This document shows positions 22,963 to 32,193 of a stretch of DNA of 64,000 bases, one piece after another (positions within the stretch are counted from its first letter, which is position 1; every line of letters starts with the position of its first letter). A program made the translations under genes and the position numbers. Origin of the DNA: Streptomyces sp. NBC_00433 (lineage in GTDB: Bacteria > Actinomycetota > Actinomycetes > Streptomycetales > Streptomycetaceae); assembly GCA_036015235.1 (NCBI GenBank), contig CP107926.1, positions 5,599,501-5,663,500 of the forward strand, written 5' to 3'. A model generated the notes under the pieces. The model was not told where the DNA came from and ran no database searches. It was given only the letters and a program-made list of their open reading frames with translations.

Positions 22963-24735
22963 TTGGGCACCGTAGAAGTTCCGGTACTGATCGTGGGCGG
23001 CGGCGGCGCCGGACTGTCCGCCTCCACCTTCCTGTCCGACGCCGGCGTCGGCCACCTGCTGGTGGAGCGCCGCGCGGACACCTCGCGCCTGCCGAAGGCG
23101 CACTACGTCAACCAGCGCACCATGGAGATCTTCCGCCAGCACGGCCTGGCCGACGACGTGCTCGAACTGGGCGCAGGCCCGGAGCAGTTCGGCAAGGTCC
23201 GCTGGCAGACCACGCTCACCGGGCAGGGCCCGCTCGACGGGCGGCTCATCCACGAGATGGACGGCTTCGGCGGCGGCGCGCTGCGCGAGGCGTACGAGGC
23301 GGCCGGACCCGTGCTCCCGGTCAAGCTGCCCCAGCTGCGCCTGGAGCCGGTGCTGCGCCGGCACGCCGAGCAGCGCAACCCCGGGAAGGTGCTGTTCGGA
23401 CACGAGCTGGTCTCGCTGACCCAGGAGGAGGGCGGCGAGAGCGTCACCGCCGAGATCCGCTCCGCCGAGACCGGCGAGACCACCACGGTCGTCGCGCGCT
23501 ACGTCATCGCCGCCGACGCCGGACGCACGGTCGGCCCGGCCGTCGGCGCCCGCATGGAGGGCATGCCCGCCCTCTTCGACGCGACCACGGCCTACTTCTC
23601 CGCCGACCTGTCGCAGTGGTGGAACGAGGGCTCCCTCATCACCTGGTTCCTCAACCCGATGCGCCCCGACCTGTCGAGCGCGCTCATCGAGATGGGCCCG
23701 ACCTGGGGCAAGAACTGCGAGGAGTGGGGCATCCACCTGCCGCTCGCGGGCATCGACCGCGATGACGAGCAGGCGGTCACCGGCCGTATCCGCGAGGTCC
23801 TCGGCCTGCCCGACCTGGAGCTGACCCTGCACCAGGTGACCAGCTGGACCGTGGAGGCGGTGCTCGCCGAGCACTACCGCCACGGCCGGGTCTTCCTGGC
23901 AGGCGACGCCGCCCACCGGCAGCCGCCCGCCGTCGGCCTCGGCCTGAACTCCGGCATCCAGGACGTGCACAACCTCGCCTGGAAGCTCGCCTCGGTCATC
24001 TCCGGCAGCGCCGACGACAGCCTGCTCGACGCCTACGAGGCCGAGCGCCGGCCCGTCGGCCAGTTCAACCTCGGCTGGGCGATGTCCGCCTCGGCCAACC
24101 ACCTGGTCGTCATCGACGCCGCGCTGGGCCTCGGCCCGCACGTGCCGCCGGAGCGCCGCGCGCAGATGTTCTTCGGCTTCTTCGCGCCCACCCCGATCGG
24201 CGCCGCGCAGCGCGCCAGGGCGGCGGAGATCTTCGCCACCCACCGCGGCGAGTGCCAGGCGCTCGACGTGGAGACCGGCTTCTCCTACGAGCAGGGCGCG
24301 GTCGTCCCCGACGGCAGCCGCCCGCCGGCCCGCTCGCCGCTGGGCGACGTCCACCGGCCCACCACCCGCCCCGGCCACCTGCTGCCGCACGCGTGGGTCG
24401 AGCGGGACGGGCAGCGGGTCTCCACCCACGACCTGGTCGGCCCGGCCGCCGGCTTCGTCCTGATCACCGGCCCTGACGGGGCCGCGTGGACCGAGGCCGC
24501 CACGCTGGCGGCGGAGAAGCTCTCCGTCCCGCTGACCGCGGTGCGGATCGGCGAGGGCGCCGACTACGCCGACGCCGACGGCGCCTGGGAGCAGCTGCGC
24601 GGGACGGACGGGGCGGGTGCCGTCCTGGTCCGCCCCGACCAGCACGTGGCCTGGCGCGCGACCGGCGCCGAGACCGACCCGGCGGGCGCGCTGACCGAGG
24701 CGCTCTCCCTCGTCCTGGGCCACCGGGCCTCGTGA
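22963..24735 (+). CDS. FAD-dependent aromatic monooxygenase (PheA/TetX type)
   Basis: A 590-residue class A flavoprotein monooxygenase. GGGGAGLSAS is the FAD-binding GxGxxG motif, VFLAGDAAHRQPPAVGLGLN is the GD motif that binds the FAD ribityl chain, and the last 140 residues are the thioredoxin-like C-terminal domain of phenol hydroxylase-type enzymes. The TTG at 22963 has GGAAGGACG about eight bases upstream; an ATG at 22921 is an alternative. It probably hydroxylates the aromatic core, or epoxidises the prenyl chain before cyclisation. The cluster has a class II cyclase but no other obvious epoxidase. Confidence 0.9.
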   Translation: MGTVEVPVLIVGGGGAGLSASTFLSDAGVGHLLVERRADTSRLPKAHYVNQRTMEIFRQHGLADDVLELGAGPEQFGKVRWQTTLTGQGPLDGRLIHEMDGFGGGALREAYEAAGPVLPVKLPQLRLEPVLRRHAEQRNPGKVLFGHELVSLTQEEGGESVTAEIRSAETGETTTVVARYVIAADAGRTVGPAVGARMEGMPALFDATTAYFSADLSQWWNEGSLITWFLNPMRPDLSSALIEMGPTWGKNCEEWGIHLPLAGIDRDDEQAVTGRIREVLGLPDLELTLHQVTSWTVEAVLAEHYRHGRVFLAGDAAHRQPPAVGLGLNSGIQDVHNLAWKLASVISGSADDSLLDAYEAERRPVGQFNLGWAMSASANHLVVIDAALGLGPHVPPERRAQMFFGFFAPTPIGAAQRARAAEIFATHRGECQALDVETGFSYEQGAVVPDGSRPPARSPLGDVHRPTTRPGHLLPHAWVERDGQRVSTHDLVGPAAGFVLITGPDGAAWTEAATLAAEKLSVPLTAVRIGEGADYADADGAWEQLRGTDGAGAVLVRPDQHVAWRATGAETDPAGALTEALSLVLGHRAS

Positions 24736-24829
24736 CCTCCCGCCCCGGCCTGCCTCCTTCGAGACCCGACCAGACGCCCGATCAGGCGTGTCCCGCGCGG
24801 AACGCCCTGACGAAGACGGAAGAAGCAGC

Positions 24830-26347
24830 ATGATCAACAGAAGGTCCTTCCTCGCCGGCGCCGGCGGCGCCGCGGTGGCCGGGACGGTGCTGGCCGGCGC
24901 GACGCAGGCCAAGGCCAACGGCTCCGCCACCAAGTGGAGCCGGCTCGGCGACCGCCTCCAGGGCCGCCTGGTGCTCCCCACCGACGCGGACTACCAGAAG
25001 GCCAAGCAGCTCTACCAGGTCGAGTTCGACTCGACCAACCCCAAGGCGGTGGCCTACTGCGCCTCCGCCGCCGACGTCGCCGCCTGCCTCCGCTTCGCCG
25101 AGGGCGAGGGCATCCCCGTCGCCGCGCGCAGCGGCGGCCACAGCGCCGGCGGCTACTCCACCACCCGCGGCCTGGTCGTCGACGTCTCCTCGCTCAACTC
25201 CGTCGTGCCGGGCGACGGCACGGTGCGGATCGGGCCCGGCGCCCAGCTCGTCGACATCATGGACACCCTCGCGCCGAACGGCCTGGGCATCTCCGGCGGC
25301 TACTGCCCCACCGTCGCGGCCGGCGGCTTCTTCCAGGGCGGCGGCATGGGGCTGTTCACCCGCAGTGTCGGCATCGCGGCCGACAAGATCACCTCGGCGC
25401 AGGTGGTGCTCGCCGACGGGCGTACGGTCACCGCGTCGCCCGACTCCCACAAGGACCTCTTCTGGGCCCTGCGCGGCGGTGGCGGCGGCAACTTCGGCGT
25501 CGTGACCTCCTACGACGTCACCCCCTCGCCGCTGACCAACGTGGCCGCCATCAACATGGTGTGGCCCTTCGACCAGGCCTTGGACATGCTGGACGGCTGG
25601 GCCAAGTGGCTGCCCGACGCGCCCTGGTCGATCGGCAGCGGCGTCAATGTCACGCTCACCGACGCCGGTCCCGGCACGGTGCCGAGCGCCGCGGTCTTCC
25701 TGGCCTCGGTGGACACCGGGCCGGCCTTCGACGCCGAGATCGCCCGGCTGCTGTCGCTGGTCGGCCGGCCCACGGTCTTCCAGCAGAAGTTCACCGCCCC
25801 TTATCGCAACGTGCTGATGCAGCTCTACCAGTGCACGGAGCTGTCGGTGCAGCAGTGCCACCGCGTCGACACCTCCACGAGCGGCCATATCCAGCGTCCG
25901 GCCTTCGGCGCCTGGCGCAGCCGCCTGTTCGAGGACTCGATGCCGCGCGAGGGCTGGTCCAAGGCGCTCGACGCCTTCGTCGACCACCGCTACGCGGGGC
26001 AGATGCGCCAGCTGCAGATCTCCGCGCTCGGCGGCCAGGCCAACACGCTGCCGCGCGACCACTCCGCCTACGTCCACCGCGACAGCCTCTTCTCGGTCAG
26101 CTTCCTCACCTCGGAGGCGGCGGCCCCGGTCCCCACCGAGGCCAAGGACGCCGCCTGGGCGTACGTCGACGGCGGCTTCAAGGCGATCGACCCCTACTCC
26201 AACGGCGAGACCTACCAGAACTTCATCGACCCGCGCCTGCCGGACTGGCGGCGCTCCTACTACGCCGAGAACTACTCGCGGCTGGCCCGGGTCAAGTCGA
26301 AGTACGACCCCTACGGCTTCTTCCGGTTCGCGCAGAGCGTCCGCTGA
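24830..26347 (+). CDS. Tat-exported BBE-type flavin oxidase (cannabinoid-synthase-like family)
   Basis: A 505-residue oxidase. The N-terminus RRSFLAGAGGAAVAG is a twin-arginine signal, so the enzyme is predicted to be exported folded. The FAD_4 domain has SGGHS (His104) and GGYCPTV (Cys159), spaced as in bicovalently flavinylated BBE and THCA synthase enzymes. The BBE C-terminal motif is visible in NYSRLARVKSKYDPYGFFRF. Such oxidases close C-C or C-O rings on prenylated phenols, as bacterial Clz9-like enzymes do for chromenes. Next to an NphB-type prenyltransferase, an oxidative cyclisation of a prenylated aromatic is likely. Confidence 0.9.
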   Translation: MINRRSFLAGAGGAAVAGTVLAGATQAKANGSATKWSRLGDRLQGRLVLPTDADYQKAKQLYQVEFDSTNPKAVAYCASAADVAACLRFAEGEGIPVAARSGGHSAGGYSTTRGLVVDVSSLNSVVPGDGTVRIGPGAQLVDIMDTLAPNGLGISGGYCPTVAAGGFFQGGGMGLFTRSVGIAADKITSAQVVLADGRTVTASPDSHKDLFWALRGGGGGNFGVVTSYDVTPSPLTNVAAINMVWPFDQALDMLDGWAKWLPDAPWSIGSGVNVTLTDAGPGTVPSAAVFLASVDTGPAFDAEIARLLSLVGRPTVFQQKFTAPYRNVLMQLYQCTELSVQQCHRVDTSTSGHIQRPAFGAWRSRLFEDSMPREGWSKALDAFVDHRYAGQMRQLQISALGGQANTLPRDHSAYVHRDSLFSVSFLTSEAAAPVPTEAKDAAWAYVDGGFKAIDPYSNGETYQNFIDPRLPDWRRSYYAENYSRLARVKSKYDPYGFFRFAQSVR

Positions 26348-26352
26348 CCCGC

Positions 26353-26393
26353 GCCCGGCCCCGCCCCCGGGTCGCACCGGGGCGGGGCCGGGC
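26353..26393. terminator. Strong GC hairpin after the BBE oxidase gene
   Basis: GCCCGGCCCCGCCCC (26353-26367) pairs perfectly with 26379-26393 around an 11-base loop, directly after the oxidase stop codon. It probably ends or attenuates transcription before the terpene cyclase gene at 26496. Confidence 0.7.
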
Positions 26394-26495
26394 CCCCTTC
26401 CTTCGCGCCTCCCCGCGCTTGCGCGCGCTCCGCGCGCCGCCTCACAGCGCCACCAGCCCTTCCGCCGGTTCGGCCGGCCCAGACAGGAGCACTCC

Positions 26496-28127
26496 ATGAA
26501 GATTGCGAACGCTGCGCGCCCGGCCCCGCTGCGGCTTTCCGACGACATCGACCCCGACGCGGTGCGCCAGGCCACCGCGCGGCTGGTCGCCCACGTCAGC
26601 GGCAGAGCCGACCCGGACGGCGCGATCCGCGAGACCTGCGAGAGCAGAGTGCTCGAATCCGCGCTCGCCCTCTCCCTGCTGACCCGGATCGGCTCGAAGT
26701 CCCCGGCCAGGGACCGCCTGCTGGCCTACCTGCGCGGCCACCAGGAGTCGCAGGACCGGCTCGACATGGTGCTCGCCTCACTGGCCGTCGGCGGCGCCGC
26801 GGGCCGCGAGCCCGGCGGCGACAGCGCCATGGTCGGCACCCTGGCGTCCGGCGTGCTGGCCGCCGCGCCCGGCTTCATCTCCGTACGCCGCCGCCTGATG
26901 GTCTACGCGGTGCTCTCCGTGCTCGGCTGCCCGCTGCCCGCCGACGCCGAACTCCCGGGCGGCGGGCAGGCGCCCACCGACCCGCTGCACTCCTGGGCCG
27001 CCGTGCAGCAGGCGTCCATCACCCTGATCCTGGCCGGCGCCATGGGCGTGCGGAACCGCGTCACCGAGGCGGCCCTGGAAACCCTGCTGGCCACCGACCC
27101 GGCGGGCACGGTGTGGGAGGGCTACGCGCTGATGCACCTGCTGGCGCTGCACGCGCTGGCCGCCCGGCCCGGCCAGGAGGAGACCGTGCGGCGCGGCGTC
27201 GAGACGCTGCTGGCCCACCAGCGCGCCGACGGCGGCTTCCCGTTCGTCCTGGAGATGCACAACTGGTGCACCTCCACCGGCGGCCTCGCCCTGCACGCGG
27301 CGGGCGCCGACCCCGCGCTGCTCGGCCGTATGGCGGCGATGCTCAGCGCCCACCAGGGCGGCGCCCCGCTGCGCTCCCTGTCCCGCGGCGCGGCGCTGAC
27401 CGGCGGCTGGTCGATGTCGACGGTCGTCGCGCAGAACGACGTCGACGACACCTCCTGCGCCCTGGAGTTCCTCCAGGCCGTCGACCCGGTCACGCACGCC
27501 GGTGCGATCAGGCGCGGCATCGACGCCCTGCTGGCCGTCCAGGGCGCGGACGGCGGCTTCCCGACCTATGTCGCGGGCGCCTCCTCCGAGCCGTGCATGA
27601 CCGCCGCCGCGATCTGCGCGATGGCCCCGCACCCGGCGACCGCGCCGGCCCGGGAGAGGGCGCTGGCCTTCCTCGCCGACAACCAGTTCGCCGACGGCGG
27701 CTTCGAGCCCGGCTGGAGCCGCAGCCGCCTGCACAGCCTCTTCCGGGTACGGCTCGCCGCCTGCACGGCGGCCCCCGACAACCTGCGCGCCGCCGCGATG
27801 GCCGCCCGTATCGAGCGGACCGTGCGCGACACGCAGAACGACGACGGCGGCTGGGGCATGCAGCCCGGCGACCCCAGCGACGACATCAGCACCGCCTACG
27901 GCCTGATCACGCTGTGCTACTCCGACGACCCGGCGGCCGTCAGCCGGGCCCTGACGTGGCTGCTCGCGCAGCAGAAGGCCGACGGCGGCTACGGCGGCCC
28001 GCCCGACATGGTCGGCCCGCGCCCCTTCGCCTACCACTTCCCGCTGCTCACCGACATCCCGGTGCTGCTGGCACTGGGGCACGTACGGGCGCAGGTCCTC
28101 GACCCGCGGACCGTCGTGCACGCATGA
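26496..28127 (+). CDS. Class II terpene cyclase (DxDD, prenyltransferase/squalene-oxidase repeats)
   Basis: A 543-residue protein of alpha-barrel repeats with QW-type motifs (GADGGFP, ADGGFEPGW, NDDGGWGM, KADGGYGGPP). The acid motif DVDD at residues 315-318 is the DxDD that protonates a double bond or epoxide in class II cyclases. The length fits two-domain bacterial diterpene cyclases (copalyl diphosphate synthase type) and is shorter than squalene-hopene cyclase. No class I DDxxD is evident. It would cyclise a geranylgeranyl or farnesyl chain, either free as a diphosphate or already attached to the aromatic ring. Confidence 0.88.
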   Translation: MKIANAARPAPLRLSDDIDPDAVRQATARLVAHVSGRADPDGAIRETCESRVLESALALSLLTRIGSKSPARDRLLAYLRGHQESQDRLDMVLASLAVGGAAGREPGGDSAMVGTLASGVLAAAPGFISVRRRLMVYAVLSVLGCPLPADAELPGGGQAPTDPLHSWAAVQQASITLILAGAMGVRNRVTEAALETLLATDPAGTVWEGYALMHLLALHALAARPGQEETVRRGVETLLAHQRADGGFPFVLEMHNWCTSTGGLALHAAGADPALLGRMAAMLSAHQGGAPLRSLSRGAALTGGWSMSTVVAQNDVDDTSCALEFLQAVDPVTHAGAIRRGIDALLAVQGADGGFPTYVAGASSEPCMTAAAICAMAPHPATAPARERALAFLADNQFADGGFEPGWSRSRLHSLFRVRLAACTAAPDNLRAAAMAARIERTVRDTQNDDGGWGMQPGDPSDDISTAYGLITLCYSDDPAAVSRALTWLLAQQKADGGYGGPPDMVGPRPFAYHFPLLTDIPVLLALGHVRAQVLDPRTVVHA

Positions 28128-28133
28128 CGGGCC

Positions 28134-28168
28134 CCCCGGCCTCCTGACACCTGGTCAGGGGGCCGGGG
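28134..28168. terminator. Terminator hairpin after the terpene cyclase
   Basis: CCCCGGCCTCCTGAC (28134-28148) pairs with 28154-28168 around a 5-base loop, with one mismatch in 15. It starts seven bases after the cyclase stop codon and sits before the MMPL exporter gene. Confidence 0.7.
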
Positions 28169-28215
28169 CAGCCCTGTGACATCTTTCGCCCCCACAAGAA
28201 CTCGGAGAAATCGGC

Positions 28216-30327
28216 ATGCTGCGAAAACTGGCCGCCTTGCCCAGCGGACGGGTGGGCAAGTGGGTCGTCATCGCGATCTGGGCCGTCCTGCTCGTTCCCG
28301 CGATGATGTTCGCCGGGAAGCTCACCGGCGCGGAGCAGAACGACAACTCGGCCTGGCTGCCCGGCAATGCGGAGTCCACCGCGGTCGTCCAGCGCGCCGA
28401 GAAGCTGATGCCCACCGACACCGTGCCGGCGATCGTGGTCTACGACCGGGCCGGCGGCGTCACCGACGCCGACATGGCCAAGGCGCAGGCCGACGCCAAG
28501 GCCTTCCTCGACATCGACAACGTCGTGGGACAGCCGCAGGGCCCGGTGAGGTCCGACGACGGCAAGGCCATCCAGACCGTCTTCCAGGTCCACAAGGACA
28601 ACACCGGCTGGGAGGGCCTCGGCAAGGTCGTCGACCGGATGACCGTGGTCGGCGGCAAGGGCGCCGACGGCCTCGGCTTCCACGTCGCGGGACCGGCCGG
28701 CTACGGCGCCGACTCCATCAAGGCCTTCAGCGGCGGCGGCGCGCTGACCACCATCACCGCCGTGGTCGTCGTCGCGATCCTGCTGCTCACCTACCGCAGC
28801 CCGCTGCTCCCCCTGCTGCCGCTGGTCACCGTCGGGGTGGCGCTGCTCGGCGCCGAGGCGCTCATCTACCTGCTGGCGCGGCACGCCGGCCTGGTCATCA
28901 ACAAGCAGACCAGCTTCATCCTGGTCGTGCTGATCTTCGGCGCCGCCACCGACTACGCGCTGCTGCTGATCTCCCGCTACCGCGAGGAGCTGCTGCGCCA
29001 CGAGGACCGGCACGAGGCGATGGCCGAGGCGCTCTACCGCTCGGGCCCGGCGATCGTGGCCAGCGCGGCGACCGTCGCGGTCAGCCTGCTGCTGCTGAGC
29101 TTCGCCGAGCTGAACTCCACCAAGGGCATGGGCCCGGCCTGCGCCGTCGCCGTCGTGGTCGGCCTGCTCGCCATGGTCACCCTGATGCCGGCCCTGCTGG
29201 TCGCCTGCGGCCGGTGGATCTTCTGGCCGGCCAAGCCGGCGCACGGCGCCGAGGCGGTGCTGAAGGAGGGTGTCTGGAGCCGGGTCGGCAAGGCCGTCGC
29301 CGGGCGCCCGCGCCTGGTGTGGGCGGGCACCGCGCTGGCGCTCGCGGCCCTCGCGCTCGGCACCCTCGGGCTCGACGCCTCGGGCCTGGCCAACAAGGAC
29401 CAGTTCACGAACAAGCCCCAGATGGCGGTCGGCGAGGACGTACGCGCCCAGCACTTCCCCGCCGGGTCGGGCGACCCCGTCTACGTCGTGGCCAAGGCCG
29501 CCGCGGCGGACCAGGTCAAGGCGGCGCTGGGCGGCGTGTCCGGCTTCGCCGGGGTCCAGGACCCGCTGGTCAAGGGCGACGAGGCGGTGCTGCTCGCGCA
29601 GTTGAAGGACGAGCCGAGCAGCGACGCGGCGATGCGGACCGTCGACCGGGCACGCACCGCCGTCCACCGGATCGCCGGCGCCGACGCGCAGGTCGGCGGG
29701 AGCACCGCCATCATGGTGGACACCGAGGACGCGGCGACCCGCGACGACAAGGTGATCATCCCGCTCGTCCTGATCGTCGTGCTGCTCATCCTCGGGCTGC
29801 TGCTGCGGGCGGTGGTCGCGCCGCTGGTGCTGATGGCGACGGTGCTGCTGTCCTTCGGCGCGGCCCTGGGCGTGAGCAGCCTGATGTTCGAGCACGTCTT
29901 CCACTTCGCCGGGGCCGACGCGTCCTTCCCGCTGCTCGCGTTCGTCTTCCTGGTCGCCCTGGGCATCGACTACAACATCTTCCTGGTCACCCGGATCCGC
30001 GAGGAAGCGCAGCGGCAGGGCACCAGGCGGGCCGCGCTGACCGGCCTGTCCTCCACCGGCGGTGTGATCACCTCGGCGGGCCTGGTGCTCGCCGGCACCT
30101 TCGGGGCGATGGGCTCGCTGCCGCTGGTCTTCGCGGCCGAGCTGGGCTTCGCGGTGGCCTTCGGTGTCCTGCTCGACACGATCGTGGTCCGCTCGGTGCT
30201 GGTCACCGCGCTCACCCTGGACGTGGGCCGCTGGATGTGGTGGCCCAGCGACCTCTTCAGGCGCCAGGACGAAGCCCTGCCGACGGCGGGCGGCGTCGAT
30301 CCCGTTCCCACGCTCAGCGGCAGGTAA
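28216..30327 (+). CDS. MMPL/RND-family exporter
   Basis: A 703-residue membrane protein with an N-terminal helix, a large extracytoplasmic loop (about residues 35-175), a block of membrane helices (180-350) and the same arrangement repeated (375-690). The conserved GAATDYALLLISRYREEL and GIDYNIFLVTRIREE segments are the MMPL proton-relay and helix signatures. The ATG at 28216 follows GGAG. Actinomycete MMPL proteins near biosynthetic genes usually export the product or a lipid-like precursor, here probably the hydrophobic meroterpenoid. Confidence 0.92.
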   Translation: MLRKLAALPSGRVGKWVVIAIWAVLLVPAMMFAGKLTGAEQNDNSAWLPGNAESTAVVQRAEKLMPTDTVPAIVVYDRAGGVTDADMAKAQADAKAFLDIDNVVGQPQGPVRSDDGKAIQTVFQVHKDNTGWEGLGKVVDRMTVVGGKGADGLGFHVAGPAGYGADSIKAFSGGGALTTITAVVVVAILLLTYRSPLLPLLPLVTVGVALLGAEALIYLLARHAGLVINKQTSFILVVLIFGAATDYALLLISRYREELLRHEDRHEAMAEALYRSGPAIVASAATVAVSLLLLSFAELNSTKGMGPACAVAVVVGLLAMVTLMPALLVACGRWIFWPAKPAHGAEAVLKEGVWSRVGKAVAGRPRLVWAGTALALAALALGTLGLDASGLANKDQFTNKPQMAVGEDVRAQHFPAGSGDPVYVVAKAAAADQVKAALGGVSGFAGVQDPLVKGDEAVLLAQLKDEPSSDAAMRTVDRARTAVHRIAGADAQVGGSTAIMVDTEDAATRDDKVIIPLVLIVVLLILGLLLRAVVAPLVLMATVLLSFGAALGVSSLMFEHVFHFAGADASFPLLAFVFLVALGIDYNIFLVTRIREEAQRQGTRRAALTGLSSTGGVITSAGLVLAGTFGAMGSLPLVFAAELGFAVAFGVLLDTIVVRSVLVTALTLDVGRWMWWPSDLFRRQDEALPTAGGVDPVPTLSGR

Positions 30328-30388
30328 GCAACCTGCCGAACGCGCCGTCCGGGGCATGTCCGGACACTCACTCTCGGGGGCAGTCTCC

Positions 30389-31489
30389 ATGCTCGCAAAA
30401 ACGTTGGACAGAGAAGTCCGCCGCACCTTGACCGCCGTTCCGGTGGCGGTCGAGGAGCACGGAAAGCCGACCATCCCCGGGCAGCGGCCCCAGGGCAGTG
30501 AGAGCCCCGGCGGCAGCGCCCGGCGGATAGCGGAACTGGAGCGTGAGGTCTGGGAGTTGAGGCGGGCCAACGAGACGCTCAAGAGCTACGTCAGCAAGGC
30601 GCTGGAACTCGACATCTCGCCCCGGCGCAGGGACGACCGCCTCACGGCCGCCGCCGACCCGTCGTCCCGCCCCGTGCTCAGCCCCGTGGCCGCCCCCGCG
30701 GCCGCGGTCGAATTCCGGGTGCTCGGCTCGATCGAGGCCTACGTCGACGGGCGGCTGGTCGACCTGGGCGCGCCCAAGCAGCGCGCCGCGCTCGCCCTGC
30801 TGGTGAGCCAGGTCGGCCAGCCGGTCTCCGTCGACATGCTGGTCGAGGCGCTGTGGGACGGCCACCCGCCGCAGTCCGCGATCACCTCCCTGCACGCCTA
30901 CATCGCCAACCTGCGGCGCGCGCTGGAACCCCGCCGCGCGCCGCGCACCCCCGCCACCGTGCTGTGCACCCGCGGCCGCAGCTACCTGCTGGACAGCCGC
31001 GCCGTCGAGGTCGACGCGCACCGCTTCGGCGAGAGCGCCACCGCCGGCTGGCAGGCGCTCGACCGGGGCGACCCGCAGCGCGCCCTGCACGCCTTCGAGG
31101 CCGGCCTGGCCCTGTGGCGGGGCGAGGCCTACGCCGAGGTGGCCGCCGCCCGCCATGTCACCCCGGCGGCCGTCCGCCTGGAAGAACTCCGGCTGTCCAT
31201 GATCGAGGGCCGCTGCGCCACCCTGATCGCGGTGGGCAACCACGAGCTCGCGGTCCCCGAACTGGCCGCCTTCACCCAGGCCCACCCCTTGCGCGAATAC
31301 GGCTGCGAGCTGCTGAGCCTGGCCCTCTACCGCGCCGGCCGCCAGGCCAACGCCCTGTCCGTCCTGCGGGCCCACCAGAAGCGCATGGTCGAGGACCTCG
31401 GCATCTCCCCCAGCCCCGCCCTCCAGCACCTGGAGCTCGAAATCCTCCGGCAGGCACCGGAGCTGAGGGCCCCGGGCCGGGTCCAGTAG
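30389..31489 (+). CDS. SARP regulator with an IS3 OrfA-like leucine zipper at the N-terminus
   Basis: A 366-residue protein. Residues 45-75 form a coiled coil (ELEREVWELRRANETLK) that reads like the C-terminal leucine zipper of IS3-family transposase OrfA. Residues 110-205 are the SARP DNA-binding domain (FRVLGSIEAYVDGRLVDLG) and 210-360 the activation domain. There is no ATPase. SARPs normally lack such a zipper; it may dimerise the regulator. The ATG at 30389 is used; an ATG at 30356 is an alternative. The activation domain shares a 65-bp identical DNA segment with the SARP gene at 38991. It follows the exporter gene and may control both neighbouring clusters. Confidence 0.85.
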   Translation: MLAKTLDREVRRTLTAVPVAVEEHGKPTIPGQRPQGSESPGGSARRIAELEREVWELRRANETLKSYVSKALELDISPRRRDDRLTAAADPSSRPVLSPVAAPAAAVEFRVLGSIEAYVDGRLVDLGAPKQRAALALLVSQVGQPVSVDMLVEALWDGHPPQSAITSLHAYIANLRRALEPRRAPRTPATVLCTRGRSYLLDSRAVEVDAHRFGESATAGWQALDRGDPQRALHAFEAGLALWRGEAYAEVAAARHVTPAAVRLEELRLSMIEGRCATLIAVGNHELAVPELAAFTQAHPLREYGCELLSLALYRAGRQANALSVLRAHQKRMVEDLGISPSPALQHLELEILRQAPELRAPGRVQ

Positions 31490-31522
31490 CCCCGGGGCGC
31501 GGGGAGTCCGCGACAGGCGGGT

Positions 31523-31915
31523 TCAGATTTTGGCGACGCGGACTTTCGGTCCGCACAGGACGAGGAGGTCCTCGGGATCCGAGGTCAGGACCGTGGCCGG
31601 GGCGGGGGAGGCGAGGGCGGTGGCTGCGACGATGGCGTCGAGGGCGTACTTGTGGCCGTGCAGCCCGGCTGCGGCGAGGAGCTTGCTGGCGTGGCGGGCG
31701 ACGGCCTCACTGGGCGGGATGACGTTCACCCGCGAGACGGCGTAGTCGAAGCGGGCCTGGTTGGTCCTGGGGTCGCGAGCTTCGACCAGCGTGACCGAAC
31801 TGGTGACGACGCGGATGTCCTCCGCCTCGGCGGCGGCCAGCCACTCGGTGAGTTCGGGGTTCCGGCGTACGAGTCCGGACAGGCCTTCGCAGTCCAGGAC
31901 GAGCGTGCCGCTCAC
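31523..31915 (-). CDS. vapC: PIN-domain toxin, VapC family
   Basis: A 130-residue PIN nuclease. Asp8 (LVLDCEGL), Glu45 (TLVEARD), Asp93 in YALDAIVAATA and Asp112 in LTSDPEDL are the acidic residues expected to hold the metal. VapC toxins cut RNA, usually tRNA or rRNA. It is encoded after its antitoxin with a four-base overlap, the standard order. It lies between two biosynthetic regions and may stabilise them; that is only a possibility. Confidence 0.88.
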   Translation of the reverse strand: MSGTLVLDCEGLSGLVRRNPELTEWLAAAEAEDIRVVTSSVTLVEARDPRTNQARFDYAVSRVNVIPPSEAVARHASKLLAAAGLHGHKYALDAIVAATALASPAPATVLTSDPEDLLVLCGPKVRVAKI

Positions 31916-32184
31916 GCCGCGTGCACCGAGTCGGCGGTGTCGCCGCGCAAGGCGGCCCGCTTGGCCTCGACCGCCGCCTGGCCGACCGGACCGTGTTCGG
32001 CTTCGGCGTCCTCGATGAGTTCGCGCAGCCGGTCGCGCTCCAGTTGGCGCTGGATGAGGGCTTCGACGTACGCGGACATACCGCGCTTGCCGGTGCGCTC
32101 CCTGAGAGCCGCGATCGTGCCTTCATGGAGCGAGACGGATACCGGGCGGACAGGGCCTTCGCCAGGGGCGGGGGAAGCAGCCAT
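31912..32184 (-). CDS. vapB: VapB-type antitoxin
   Basis: A 90-residue protein with an N-terminal ribbon-helix-helix-like segment (PVSVSLHEGTIAALRERTG) followed by a charged helical tail that would wrap the toxin. It starts at ATG 32184-32182 and overlaps vapC by ATGA. The AT-rich palindrome at 32194-32212 immediately upstream is the expected autoregulatory operator. A TAAGCT hexamer six bases before the ATG would allow a leaderless message. Confidence 0.82.
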   Translation of the reverse strand: MAASPAPGEGPVRPVSVSLHEGTIAALRERTGKRGMSAYVEALIQRQLERDRLRELIEDAEAEHGPVGQAAVEAKRAALRGDTADSVHAA

Positions 32185-32193
32185 GGGTCTAGC

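Noticed and set aside
30521..30613. A remnant of an IS3 insertion sequence
   Set aside because: Only the zipper-like segment is present, in frame inside an intact regulator, with no inverted repeats or OrfB remains, so it is annotated as part of the protein.
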